This document shows positions 48,272-59,195 of a stretch of 64,000 bases of DNA, piece by piece. The stretch is from Calycina herbarum (lineage: Eukaryota; Ascomycota; Leotiomycetes; Helotiales; Pezizellaceae). The notes under the pieces are model-generated. The model saw only the letters and a program-made list of their open reading frames with translations. It ran no database searches and was not told where the DNA came from. Made by a program: the position numbers and the translations under genes. The DNA lies in the NCBI GenBank assembly GCA_001414485.1, contig LLEY01000052.1, positions 248,001 through 312,000 of the forward strand, in the 5' to 3' direction. Position 1 is the stretch's first letter. Each line of letters begins with the position of its first letter.

Positions 48272-48607
48272 ATGATAGCTATTGACAGTGAACTGGAACC
48301 GAAGAGGAGTGTAACTGAACCTGACAATGAAAAGAATACACGTCATAATAACGACATACTGAGAACCCCACTAGAGTTCCCACAACAACCCCGCTCCCAG
48401 CTAGTTGAAATCCCGCGCGGGAACTTGGAAGAATTTACCAAATCAGAAGCAATTTGCTCCCGTATTGCAAGGAGTCTGAATGATATAATAGGACGTCACC
48501 ACACATTCGTGCAACTTACTCACTCTCCGGAGCATGTGGAGGAGCTCCACATGATTGGCAGACGGCTTAAGCTCATGACTTCAAGTTGGGCGCGGGGAAA
48601 GCCCTGA
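48272..48607 (+). CDS. uncharacterised 111-residue protein
   Basis: An ATG-started frame at the edge of the AT-rich desert. The text is Glu/Arg-rich and polar at first (DNEKNTRHNNDILRTPLEF) and helical towards the end (ICSRIARSLNDIIGRHHTFV). No signal peptide, membrane segment or known domain. Base composition is closer to coding DNA than the sequence before it. It could be a small gene or a chance frame. Confidence 0.35.
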   Translation: MIAIDSELEPKRSVTEPDNEKNTRHNNDILRTPLEFPQQPRSQLVEIPRGNLEEFTKSEAICSRIARSLNDIIGRHHTFVQLTHSPEHVEELHMIGRRLKLMTSSWARGKP

Positions 48608-49848
48608 AGAGCGGGACTACTGCAGGTTCAACAGTCCCGTGAACCTTCCCTTTTTTTGATGGCGTTTTGCCTTGGCCACTGGGACGGAGACACCAGTGGT
48701 TGTACAGCAGAAACTGTTGGCGTGCTGCTTGATCGGGATTTCTTCAGTCGATGGCGGGGTTCGGTAGAATATATAGTGTTGAGGGATTTGATGATATATA
48801 TATACCCAAGTAGAGAGAAAAATGGCTCATACGCAGGAGCTGATGCCATTAGCTCCATCGAGATTTCGTTTGTTCTGGAGCTCGTAGTGAGACTTTCTAG
48901 GTCGGAGACGCCCCTGTAAAAATGGCTCAATTACTGGGGCACTTTTGGGCTGGCATTGCGTACTGCCCTATCATATTGGGCCATTTCAAAGCCTCCCTCT
49001 GGAATGGGCAAGGTTGCCCCCACAGTAGCTGCGAGTGTTGAAAGTTCCAAGATGCCCAGTGAAGCGACCGAGTCCATTTTGACGCAGCAGAGAGGAGACT
49101 GACGGTTTCGATGAGAAGTAGAAGCAGAAGCAGAAGCAGAAGCTGCGTCGACATGATTCGAGTGGGAAATGTGTGCAGAATGAGTTGAAGAAGAAAGTGC
49201 TGTGATTTTCCAGGAGGGAGTGAATAATTGATAACCTGGTAGTATAACTTGATTAAATGTGGGATTGGCTCGTTTCGGCCCCCGTTTAGCCAGCGCCCCA
49301 AAGCATGACGGAATCATCCAGGTCCTTGTTATTTTAGCGTCTGGAGCAGCTGCTCTAACACCTATTCACTTCCAACTCTACAATACCCTCTCTAAATACA
49401 CTCAATCAAACACCACCAACAATTCCAATGGTCGATCTTTAAGAAAGATACATTTGACACCCAAACCCGTACGTAATTGCCCCCTCTATCACGCTCTACA
49501 TCCTCTATATAGCTGGGCTTCTGCCGAGATCTGCATTGAGGCCTTTCGAGATCACAAAGGCTGAGGCGGTCTGGTATCACCAACGCCCTGCTCACTGCTT
49601 GCGGAACGAGGTCTTATCCTCCATTGGCACAGCCCTTATCACTTGTCAGCATGCCACTATGGAGTGCATAAACCCCTGGGTTATCACATATCCTTCGAGA
49701 GGCCTAGAGATTTATCCAAGAGCCATTTACTGCGGATGCCGTTGCGTGACTCGCCAGACGTTTTTGTTTGGTTAAGCTGCAGATAGAGTACTGACCGCAA
49801 GATAGAAACTAAATCTACCCACACTCGACACCCCCTCGATCCTACAAG
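48608..49848. other. intergenic region with two weak open frames and an AGAAGC repeat
   Basis: A + frame from the ATG at 48659 (86 codons) and a - frame from 49317 to 48931 (128 codons) are open but lack domains. The latter includes Ala-Ser repeats encoded by an (AGAAGC)n tract at about 49121-49145. The final ~400 bp are probably the promoter and leader of Aim21. I do not call genes here. Confidence 0.45.
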
Positions 49849-52800
49849 ATGTCGACATCAGTCCCTCAAATCCCACCTCGTCCTACCCGGGCCCAAAAAG
49901 ACACTCCAGCGACTTCAAGTTCTTTGGGTAGCGAGATGCCTCGAATTCCTCCTCGTCCCGCTGGGCGTCGTATTGACCGCTCCATCTCACCAGCCCGTGA
50001 AAGTTTCGCTCGATCACCATTGAACGAAGCCCCCTTCATGGCAAATCAATCCAAGTCATATCTGGGCAGCAATGGGCATGGTGAGAGCCCCAACAACGAT
50101 CAACCACAACGTCCTCCAAGTGTCGTCCTCCCATCCATTGGGCAAGAAGGAAGCGAATATGCCGAAGTCTTTACAGTTCCTGAAGAGCAGGCCACATCGA
50201 ATACACAAACCCGTAACGTCGCCAATGATCTCCAGCTTCATGCCCCGAAACCTTCTCTGCCAGTTTCAAGTGCCAAACAAAGAGTCTCAACCGTCACTCG
50301 TACAGATTCAAACCAAGCTGCCTCTTTTGGTATTGGCAAAAGCCCCGCAGATGACAAGGAGCCCGGTGCTCACCCATTGAAGGCAAAGGCAAGCTTCGCC
50401 AGCCAAAACCAATCGGAATCGAATGGCACAGAGCGTCCTCCATCCAGTCTCGAGAGTGAGCATGGCATTCCTGAAATCGGTCAGCGAGTTCCCATGTATC
50501 CAAACGCTGGCGATGTGCAAGCTCCATCTCCATCTCCCTTCCAGCAACCATTTACTCCGGGCATTGGCTTCCACAACGATGGATCGAAACCTCGAAATCA
50601 TGCTCGCAAACTCAGTGCCCGCGATCACGAAGTCCCTCTCGAGGCATACGGCAGACACGGCCACCAAGTCCTTCCTCACCACCACGATCGTTTTGAGAAG
50701 GCATACTACGAGAAACACCCAGAACTTTTTAAGAAGGAACTTGGGCAATACGGAGAGGGTAGGCCAGAGTGGGCTATGAGCAGTGATGATTTGAACAAGA
50801 TTGTGAGGGATACCGCCAGCAGGGGAACTGGACTTGGTAAGGAACACAGTTGTGCAACAATTTGCACATAAACGACCCGAGTAATCTAATATAATCTAGG
50901 AACCTCTCCAGCAGTCGTTGGAACGCCCACTGAGCAAGTCGGAATTCAAGCCACCGAAGAATACGCATCTCGTTCTCGAATTTCATCTCCCAAGATCCAA
51001 CCGTCGGGATTGGGAAACCTTGCTCATTCAAACTCATCACAAACACATGTTGAATCTCCCCTGGGAAAGGAAACTTATCCGAGTTCCGGAAACAACGAGT
51101 TTGAATCGAGTCTTGGTAGGAGCCAAAATGCCCCATCAAATTTGACTCTTGATAGTGAAATCGAGGACGACGATGTCATCCATGTGGACACCAACCGCCC
51201 TAGAAGCAAAGTCTACAGTGGTAGTCATCTTGGCTCCGTCGAAGATTTTGAACCAGCTTCGGGCAACGCAGATGACGACAGAATTCACGACGAACACCAT
51301 TATTCCGCTCCCATTTTGGCTTCTGATGAAGTTGCAAAAGAGCCATTCGGCTATGAGCTACAACCGGCTGTTTCGCCTCTGAATGAGCGTAAGCATAACT
51401 ACCACGAGGAAGGTGGTTTCTATCAACACAAGTCTAGTAGTCAGACCAGCTTGTCTAACAGCAGACCATCAAGTCGCCCTGGAAGTATTCACGGCAACGT
51501 TCCGGGTCTTCATTTGCCTTCTGGTTCAATGAAATTGGAAGATCTCGAGGAATACGAGCCCCTCTTCCCGGAAGATGAGAAAAGCCACAAGGACAAACCA
51601 TTGACCGCAGCAGATAAATTGAAGCGTCCTGAGTTGAAGAACCGAAAATTTCCTAGCCAAGATATTTGGGAGGACAGCCCAGACAGCTTGCATTATACTG
51701 CCACTGTCTCAACGCCACAATTGCCAGAGGAGGAAACTGAGACATCAAAAGTTGCTGAACAAACCCCCACCGATGAGAATCCAGGAAAAGCCTTTGCAAG
51801 AAGACAAGAAGAACTAGCGGAGAAAGAATCTAATGATAGGGAGAGCTTTTTACACAAGGAGAAGAAGACATGGGGAAACAAGTCTCACATTGTCGCCGAG
51901 ACTCGTCCTGACATGAAGCAACGCTTCCCTAGTCGTGATATCTGGGAAGATACACCTGACAGTCTACAGCTACAAACCACCGTCGGTGGGCCTCAATCTG
52001 AAAAAGACGCCTCAACCATCCCCGAAGAACGTCCCACCACAGGTGCAGTCGTATATCACCAAGAAAAGGCTGCCGCGGGTCTCGAATTGGGAAGTGAAGA
52101 AGGACGTGCGACAACTGGGGTTGCCGCCCTCATGAAACCATCCATTCCTGCTCGCCCAAAGTCCAAGTTGTCGGAATCGTCACCCGTCGATAAACCTTCG
52201 ATTCCAGAACGACCACGAAAGGCCGCAGATACGACTTCTCCCCCTGTTCCGATGAAGACAAAGCCCCTGGTTCCAACTCGGCCTTCAAAACCACTTGCAC
52301 GTGAGTCGTCTGAACATGTTCCATTGTCCCAAGTAGCATCAAATTCTTCGGCAAAATCAATCGGTTCGGATCAAGGTACAGCCGCCGCAGCAAAACCCAA
52401 ACCACCAGTTCCTTCGAGGCCTGTTGGTAGTAAGATTGCTGCTTTACAGGGTGGTTTCATGTCTGATCTTAACAAGCGCCTTCAACTTGGGCCACAGGCT
52501 CCTAAGAAAGAGGAGGTTGTCCCAGAACAAGCAGAGGTCGAAAAGGAAAAGGTTCCATTAGTCGACGCGAGAAAGGGTAGAGCGAGAGGTCCAGCACGCA
52601 GAGCTCCAGCCAAGAGCCCGTCGCCCAGTGCGGCCGGAGCTGCGGCTGCTTCTGCTCCTACCCAACAGAGCGCTCCTGTTCTTGCTTTCTCAATGCCATC
52701 GACTCTGTGGGAAATTGACCCGGAAGAGGACAATTTACATGTTGCTACACAAACAGACAAAGCAGAGCCAGCTGCACCAACAAAAGCAGCCTCTTTAGAG

Positions 52801-53067
52801 ATACCAGCGCCTGCGACTAACACAGCCCAAAAAGACTCGCCTACAGAGGCACAAGCGATTCCTGAAAAGACAAGCCCTGTAGCATCCGATGGTGGAGAGG
52901 CGGAGCCAAAGAAGATTGAAAAAGAGAGCAGTCTTGAAGACGAACCAGCGTTAATGAATGACTCTCCAATTATATCGAAAAGTACATTGGCACCAGAAGT
53001 CGCTGAAGAAGAAGATATGACGGCGTCGACGGCAACATTGAAAGCTAGCGAGGAAAATGTAGAGTAG
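49849..53067 (+). CDS. aim21: Aim21-family actin-patch protein
   Basis: Two exons (intron 50837-50899) give 1051 residues. The protein begins MSTSVPQIPPRPTRAQKD and has several PxxPxRP motifs: IPPRP twice near the N-terminus, then SIPARPKSKL, SIPERPRK, LVPTRPSKP and PVPSRPVGS around 750-850. These are ligands for SH3 domains such as those of Bbc1 and Abp1. Two internal repeats near 579 and 671 share FPS-DIWED-PDSL, a motif of the fungal Aim21 family. In yeast Aim21 with Tda2 caps actin filament ends at endocytic patches. The C-terminus is Glu/Ala-rich and disordered, but includes a conserved LQGGFMSDLNKRLQLGP block near 845. The family assignment is well supported; the function here is inferred from yeast. 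Confidence 0.88.
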
Positions 53068-53361
53068 TAGAGTGACATACGGGATTCTTGTTCAATTAGT
53101 TACCCATCACGGGTTCTTTCTTCTTTTTTAATCTTATTATTTTTTTGAGAGACGTATTACAAGAATATGATGATTCGTTTTAGTGGCATTCTTTTTTGAG
53201 TTGTGTTTTTTTGTGATTGAGCTCGTTTACCCTCGTCCTTTGCCCTCACCAGCCTCAACCGCCCTCTCGTTTAGGTTCATAAAAGTCCACTCTATCGTCG
53301 GTTGTTATTTCTCATTTATTGTACTTCCACTTGATTTCACGTCTGCCTCAGTCACTTGCTC

Positions 53362-54323
53362 TCAATTTCTCAACGACTCCTCTCCCCTCATCTGCCCCAG
53401 TATCTCCCTCCCCTTCTCACCCATGAACTTTACATCTGACCACGTTTCTGCCTTCTCTTCGCCCCAGCCGTTTAGAGCTGTACTTATCATAGCAGCGGCT
53501 AATTCGGAAACTCTTATTGTTGTGCTGGGACCGAGGAGCCAGCCTGCGATGTCGCGAGGTGATTTGAGGGTTGGTTGGATTACGAAGCCGGATTTGAGGA
53601 TGAGTGTTGACCATAATCCTTTCGTTTCTGGTTTTGAAGGGAGTTCCAACAGAAGGGATTCGGTTAGGCCTTTCATTTTTCGCATTGAGGATTTGAACCA
53701 CTGTTGTTTTACTGTTAGAGTTTTGTTTGTTTTTGGGGGTAAGGGGGGAAGAGAGTTTGGGGTTAAGGGAAAGTAGGAGTACCAGTTCTTTTGATTGATC
53801 TCGTTCAGTTGCTGCGCCGGAGAGGTGGATCCAACGAATGGGGTGGGGTGTAGTTAAGAGAGTTGAGATCAAGGCTTTTGTGAGGGCCTTTGGGTAGTCT
53901 ACTTCTAGGGCGGGGTTGGGCTGGGTTGTTCCCATGCACCTGTTTTTTTGTTAGTTTGGGTTTTGAGAAGTTTAGGCGTGGTCGTTGGGTTGTGAAATAT
54001 TGAGTGTGGTGGAAAAAGAGGAACACATGGTTTCCTCTAACTGGAATTTCTATTTCTATTCTACATTGAATATCTGCGAAGCTTGTAAATGTAAGAAATT
54101 CGATAACTCACCATATACAAGCATCAGCACCCGAAATTTCATTTATCACCGAATCTGGGTAGGTATTGAAGTCCTCCATTATCACGACTTTGAGTTTTGA
54201 GTCCGTTTGAGGGATTGGTCGACGGGAAAGGGCGATTATGGATGTTATTTTGGGGTTGAGGAGACACTGTGAGAGGATTTCTGAGCCAATAAAACCGGTG
54301 CTGCCTGTGAGGATGAATTTCAT
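53362..54323 (-). CDS. NAD(P)-binding Rossmann protein, epimerase-like
   Basis: Three exons (introns 53940-54111 and 53701-53782) encode 235 residues. The start MKFILTGSTGFIGSEILSQC has the TGxxGxxG dinucleotide-binding motif. Further on come CIWCMGT after the first splice and IRWIHLSGAATERDQ, matching the second half of the short NmrA/epimerase-like family found in fungi. The active-site YxxxK is not obvious, so catalysis may be absent or different. The first intron (172 bp) is longer than its neighbours. It converges with Aim21 across 294 bp. The substrate is unknown. Confidence 0.82.
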
Positions 54324-54744
54324 TGTTGTAGGGAGGAAGGATTTGATGAGATGGGGGTCTTGGGAAGAGAAGGTTGTAATTTTCAGGTTGAGAATCTAGA
54401 TTTTATAAGTTCGAAGTGAACAATTACGCAGATATGACAAGTAGAAGAGAGTATCTCCGTGTTATCCCCGAAGGGTCAGAATGGCCATTCCAAAATTGAA
54501 AGCACCATAATTTGACAGAATGACTCAGCAAATTATACGGAGTTTTACTTACGAGACGACCTATCAACGTCACCAAAAGTAAGACGGCCACCTAAAATAA
54601 TTGTTGTTGTCACTCCCAAAAAGGGGTTACCCCACACCTCGCTTGGTGGTGGAGCCTTGAACAAGGCTGCAGCTGTCACAAGGCGGATGATCTGCCTTCT
54701 ACGATGTAACAACATCAACATCAACACATTTACAAAAGGCAACC
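54324..54744. other. shared upstream region of two divergent genes
   Basis: 421 bp between the start codons of the epimerase-like (-) and IMPACT (+) genes, likely a bidirectional promoter. No specific element recognised. Confidence 0.5.
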
Positions 54745-56382
54745 ATGGCGTCCGCAAAAGATGTTCAAGATCTCCTACGTCTCCTTACAACAGGTCGTAA
54801 TAAAATCCCCATGATGGCAGCAATGGGACGCGTCAAAACCCTCCAAGGCGCCGGTCTCCGCAGGTAAGAAGTCCTCCCCCACCACCACCCATCCAGGTTT
54901 CTAACAGCAACCAGTATCTCAGAAATCGCATCCTCCACCCTCCCCGACCTCACAACCGCACTCGCAGATGAGAAAACCGCGAAATCCCTCCTCACAGCCT
55001 GCAAAAATGCGACCAAAAACCCTCCAGCAACCACAAAACGTCCCGCCACCGATCCCCTCTCCCCCGCGTCGAAGAGATTAAAATCCCAATTCTCCCTCCA
55101 CGATACGCCTCAGACACCACAAGAACTTGAGAAATCTCTCGAATTACCAGCTCCTTCGAAAGACGAAGAGGCGATTTCGAAATGTACCATATATACGAAC
55201 AGGGCACCGTTGGTGTTGGCTTTCGCGGTTCAGTTGCTAAGGTATACGATGCCAGAACAGCCGTTGAGTGGGAGACTTAGTTTAGCGCAGGCGGTTGTTA
55301 GTGTAAATAGTAGGAGTAAGGCGCAGAGTTTGGGGATCAAGGAGAAAGGAGGGGATGGGGAGGGGTGGGGGAGTGGACAGCCTAAAGTTAAGGTTATGGG
55401 GAGGGAGATTGGGGTTTTGAAGAGGAGTGGGTATGAGTGGGTGGATGAGGAGGTCAAGGAAGAGAAGACTGTGAAGGAAGAAGAAGTTCCAGATCAGTCA
55501 CAGACTCAGAGGGATGAACCTAATTTTGTTGAGGAGGATCAGGCGGCGAGTTCGGCTGCTACGATGAAGAATGAGCCGGATTTACAGCCTTCGAATTTGG
55601 GATGGACAGTTTCTAGTCCAATTACCTCCAGAAAATCAACATTTATCGCTCGTTCAATTCCTGTTACATCAACACACGTCGCCTCTCAAGCACTCACAGC
55701 GCTCCTCTCCCAAGAGTCCCTCTCCTCCGCATCCCACAACATCTCAGCCTACCGCATCGTCACCTCTTCGGGTTCAATTCTTGAATCATCGTCCGACGAC
55801 GGCGAAACAGGCGGCGGGAACCATTTGTTATCAATTCTCCAATCCTCAAATCTTACCAACGTCCTGCTCGTAGTATCCCGCTGGTACGGTGGAATAATGC
55901 TCGGCACAGACCGTTGGCGAATAATGACAGATGTCTCTCGCGACGCTCTCTCCCAACGTCTTCGCGTCAGTGGAGTTTTGGGGAAGGAAGCACTTTGGGG
56001 CCTCGATATGGAAGGTCTTGACAAAGGATCCAACACAGGTTCCCTTCCAGTCCATAGACCCGAAGGTGCTCGTTCTTACATCCTTAAATCATTCCTTACT
56101 CCTCCTTCGCCAGACGGGGCTGAAGAGGGAGGCAAGAAGAAAAAGAAGAAAACTCAAGCACAGGTTCAAGGAGAGAATGAGGAGAATCTAGGAATGCTGC
56201 TAGGAGCTTTAGATATGTTATTCTCGAGTTGGAGTCAGTGGTTGAGTAAAGAGGAGTTGGATCGCAGGGCTTGGGGGTGGTACGTGGCTGTTCGACCGGA
56301 TGTACAAGGTGGGATTGCGGGGTGGGGTGGGAAGGGGGTTGTGAAGTTGGGGGATATACTTGCGCTGAGGAGGAAGAGTTAA
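54745..56382 (+). CDS. IMPACT/UPF0029 domain protein
   Basis: Two exons (intron 54864-54914) give 528 residues. The N-terminal part (MASAKDVQDLLRLLTTGRNK) is a helical region without an RWD domain. The IMPACT/UPF0029 domain lies at about 285-420, with DDGETGGG near 334 and VVSRWYGGIMLG near 359, the two signatures of the family. A Lys-rich linker and a tryptophan-rich tail follow. Yih1/IMPACT proteins inhibit Gcn2 activation through an RWD domain; its absence and the long N-terminus suggest the separate YDL177C-like branch of unknown role. The first exon join (AG+T to Ser) keeps the frame. Confidence 0.85.
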
Positions 56383-56765
56383 TGATCAACTTTACAAATA
56401 ATAAGCAGTCACATGTTGAAAGAATTGTGCCTGATTGTCTTGGGAGTTTTGAGAACCTGGGACAATACTTCTTGAGTAAGCAAGGTAATGCTTACATTTT
56501 TGGATTCCACTCTATACAAACATTTAATAATATGAGAGATCGTAGAGAAGAATTCCCCGGATGTTCCTACTCGCTTAAATCGGGTTAAGCTCCTTGTGAA
56601 AGGAGAGGGTCCCGTCAAGAAACCATTAAAAAACCTTGCTCTATATGATAGCACAGGGGGGCATCATACACCCTGTTGAACTACGAAATTTTTCCCCAAG
56701 GGATAGTACGAAGGAGATAGAATCGATATTACTGCTAAGGACATTACATATCTCGTCTTGACGTA
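56383..56765. other. intergenic region bordering a transposon
   Basis: 3' flank of the IMPACT gene up to the TA (56764-56765) at which the transposon inserted. No gene. Confidence 0.5.
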
Positions 56766-58626
56766 ACGTGGTATACCAGGACCTCGTGATTATCAGGACC
56801 TCGTGAATTTTTTCTTACCCCACTACTTTAAAATATAATAAAACTACTACAACATATTAAATTAATTAAAACTACTCGGAATCTAATAAACTAGATATAT
56901 CTACAACTTCTTAACACGTCCGCGTATTATGACCAGTTTTTCTATAAGTACTATAACGTCGCTGAGTCGTTTATCCTTCATCTTCTCCACCCTCCCTAGA
57001 GCGCTTATTACGTCGAACCTGCTCCTCCACATTCTTCTAGGCTAATCCGTCCTATGCATCCTCTATAGTAAGTACACCTCCTTCTTAGACATGGGTATTT
57101 TTAGCCCTCCGGCGTTTACTAAGAGCTTTATTTACTATTCGAAGTATATAAACCTCGGCTAATAAGAGGGTTACCTCATAAGCTAATCACTCTATACCTT
57201 TTACTAACGAAGCAATTGTCTAGAAAATAGGTGTTAGTAAGCTTCCTTAGTAACGAGTAATATAATCCTTAATAAGAGTTGATTACGAAAGAGCTTTAGA
57301 AGAGTTACGAGGAGTCTAGGAGACCTAAGGGGTAGTATTGGTAGAGGAGGGTCTAGTAGGTATAGGAGTCTATAACTTAACATTAAGCTTTAAGATTATA
57401 GTCTAAGGTTCTAGAGGTACTAGACCAGCTCTACAAAACCTAGCTTTAGCGTTTTAGGTTATTATTAACTAGTTATAGGCTATATAAAACGTAAGAAAGA
57501 ACTTAACCTTAGTAATATAGTTTATATAAGCTTTAATAAAGGTCTTGATTTAACGCCCGTATATACGTTTAAGAATACTAAAACACCTAACATCAAGTAA
57601 CTAGGTTAGATAAGACGAATAAGGAGGTAGGCAAAGAGTAATAATATTATATAACTTATAATACTCTTAGAATACTACTGATTTATAACTCTTATACCTA
57701 TCTAGAACTAACATTCGATATAGCTCTTTTATATAACTACAAGTATACTTATCGAAGTGTTCTAGCCATTCTAAGCCTATCTTATTATTAGTCTATCTAT
57801 TACTAGTTAGTTTAATAACCTAGTTATTAGGAAGACCGCCCTTAGTATACTAACTAGCAAGGTGATTTTTCCCTTAAACCACCAAGAATAAAGGGATGCT
57901 TAAACCCTCTCCATTAATACAGACAATTACTATAGCCCATTCCCGATTACCTAGCTAGACAGCCTTGCCTCTACCACGTCGATCAGCGTGTGTAACAACC
58001 ATTCTAGTATAGATAACACCTATTATAAAACCAGTCTTATTAAAGTTATAGAAATCGTAGTCTTAGATCCTATATTTTGCCTGTATATTCTCTACTAGTT
58101 GAAACTACGTACTAATTAGCTTAGGATCTTTGCACAAGGCCCTTTAGAAATCGTAAACGCGATTAAAACACGTCTTTAGTTCTAGACGTTGTTATATAAA
58201 TCGTTATACCTAGTTCTTTCCAACGCGTTATCCTCTACGCGACTCAAGTATATAATTTACTATATCTTCTACACCACCTAGCCGGGGCGTAAATCCTCTC
58301 GTATCTAAATCAAGTATATTTTAAATAATCACCTCCTCTTCTATTATAGTTATTTTATGATTTACTAGCCAGCGTTTGCTAAGAGTAGTTCGACCAGCCA
58401 TTCTATCAGTAAGTGTAGAATAAGGGACTCTATATAGCTTCGCAGCTTTACTACGGTTTATTCGTTTAGATGATCGAATAGCTTCGATAGCTAGGATAAT
58501 TCGAGCTTCTTAGGTTTGAGATTCCATTAGGTAGTTGTTAAGAAAACGCGTATTAAAGTTGGAGGTAGTGGGGTAGGGAAAAAATTCACAAGGTCCTGAT
58601 AATCACAAGGTCCTGGTATACCACGT
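56766..58626 (-). mobile_element. RIP-inactivated pogo/Fot1-like (Tc1/mariner) DNA transposon
   Basis: The 1861-bp element is bounded by near-perfect inverted repeats (56766-56826 and 58565-58626), beginning ACGTGGTATACCAGGACC, and by TA on each side (56764-56765, 58627-58628), the target duplication of the superfamily. Within each end a 13-bp word CAGGACCTCGTGA is present twice, 17 bp apart, a probable transposase-binding site. The minus strand carries the transposase relic. Confidence 0.9.
56860..58527 (-). pseudogene. transposase relic with psq-type helix-turn-helix
   Basis: Starting at an ATG at 58527, the minus-strand frame reads a Pipsqueak/CENP-B-type N-terminus (SKAAKLYRVPYSTLTDRM) and later blocks like YDFYNFNKTGF and GNREWAIVIVCINGEG, which fit the DDE region of pogo/Fot1 transposases. 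At least a dozen in-frame stops interrupt it, the first at codon 6. They are TAA or TAG, as expected of CAA, CAG and TGG changed by C-to-T RIP. No shift of frame is needed for most of the length, so the loss is mainly by transitions. Confidence 0.85.
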
Positions 58627-59195
58627 TAACCAAGTTACAAAAGAAGAGCAAAAAATCAAACTCCCCGCGCTAGAGGACACATGATGAAAAAGCCCTCTAG
58701 TAGCCACGCCAAACTAGAACTTTTTTACTTTTGCGTCTATTCATTCTGCACTAGCTTTCCATCACATGAATGCGCAGCACCGTGAGCTCCCTCACCTTGG
58801 TGTGAATCAATCATCTACCCAGTAGGCCATGAAGACCTGTGAGTGTAAGTGTATGATTGGACAAATGAATTAAGAGCCAGTGCGCTATTTGAATGGCGGG
58901 GTATTTGCTGTTGATAGAGGGGAAAAACTGAATTTATAATGCTTACCTTTCTTTGTCTTGGGTGGCAGAACTATTTCCAGAGAACGACGAAGACCCCAAG
59001 AGAAAACGTGTCGAATTATTAACTCGAGAAATACAAGCACCGTTAGATGGGGAACTTGGGAACGAGGATGTATTTCAGACAACTGTAGTAAATAAGTGGT
59101 ATCTAGAAACTCGCAATCAACAGCACCATCAATCCTCGCCATAGGGGAAAAGAAAACCTGTCAAGTCCATCAACAGAAGTTTATCAACCTCCTAA
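58627..59195. other. intergenic region
   Basis: 3' flank of Mcm10. Two overlapping short frames on opposite strands (58885-59142, 58953-59144) lack domains and are not annotated. Confidence 0.5.

Noticed and set aside
48931..49317. 128-codon - frame with Ala-Ser repeats
   Set aside because: The repeat comes from a simple (AGAAGC)n tract and there is no other support.
58885..59144. Two overlapping frames on opposite strands behind Mcm10
   Set aside because: Neither has a domain, and both start or end without clear splice or Kozak support.
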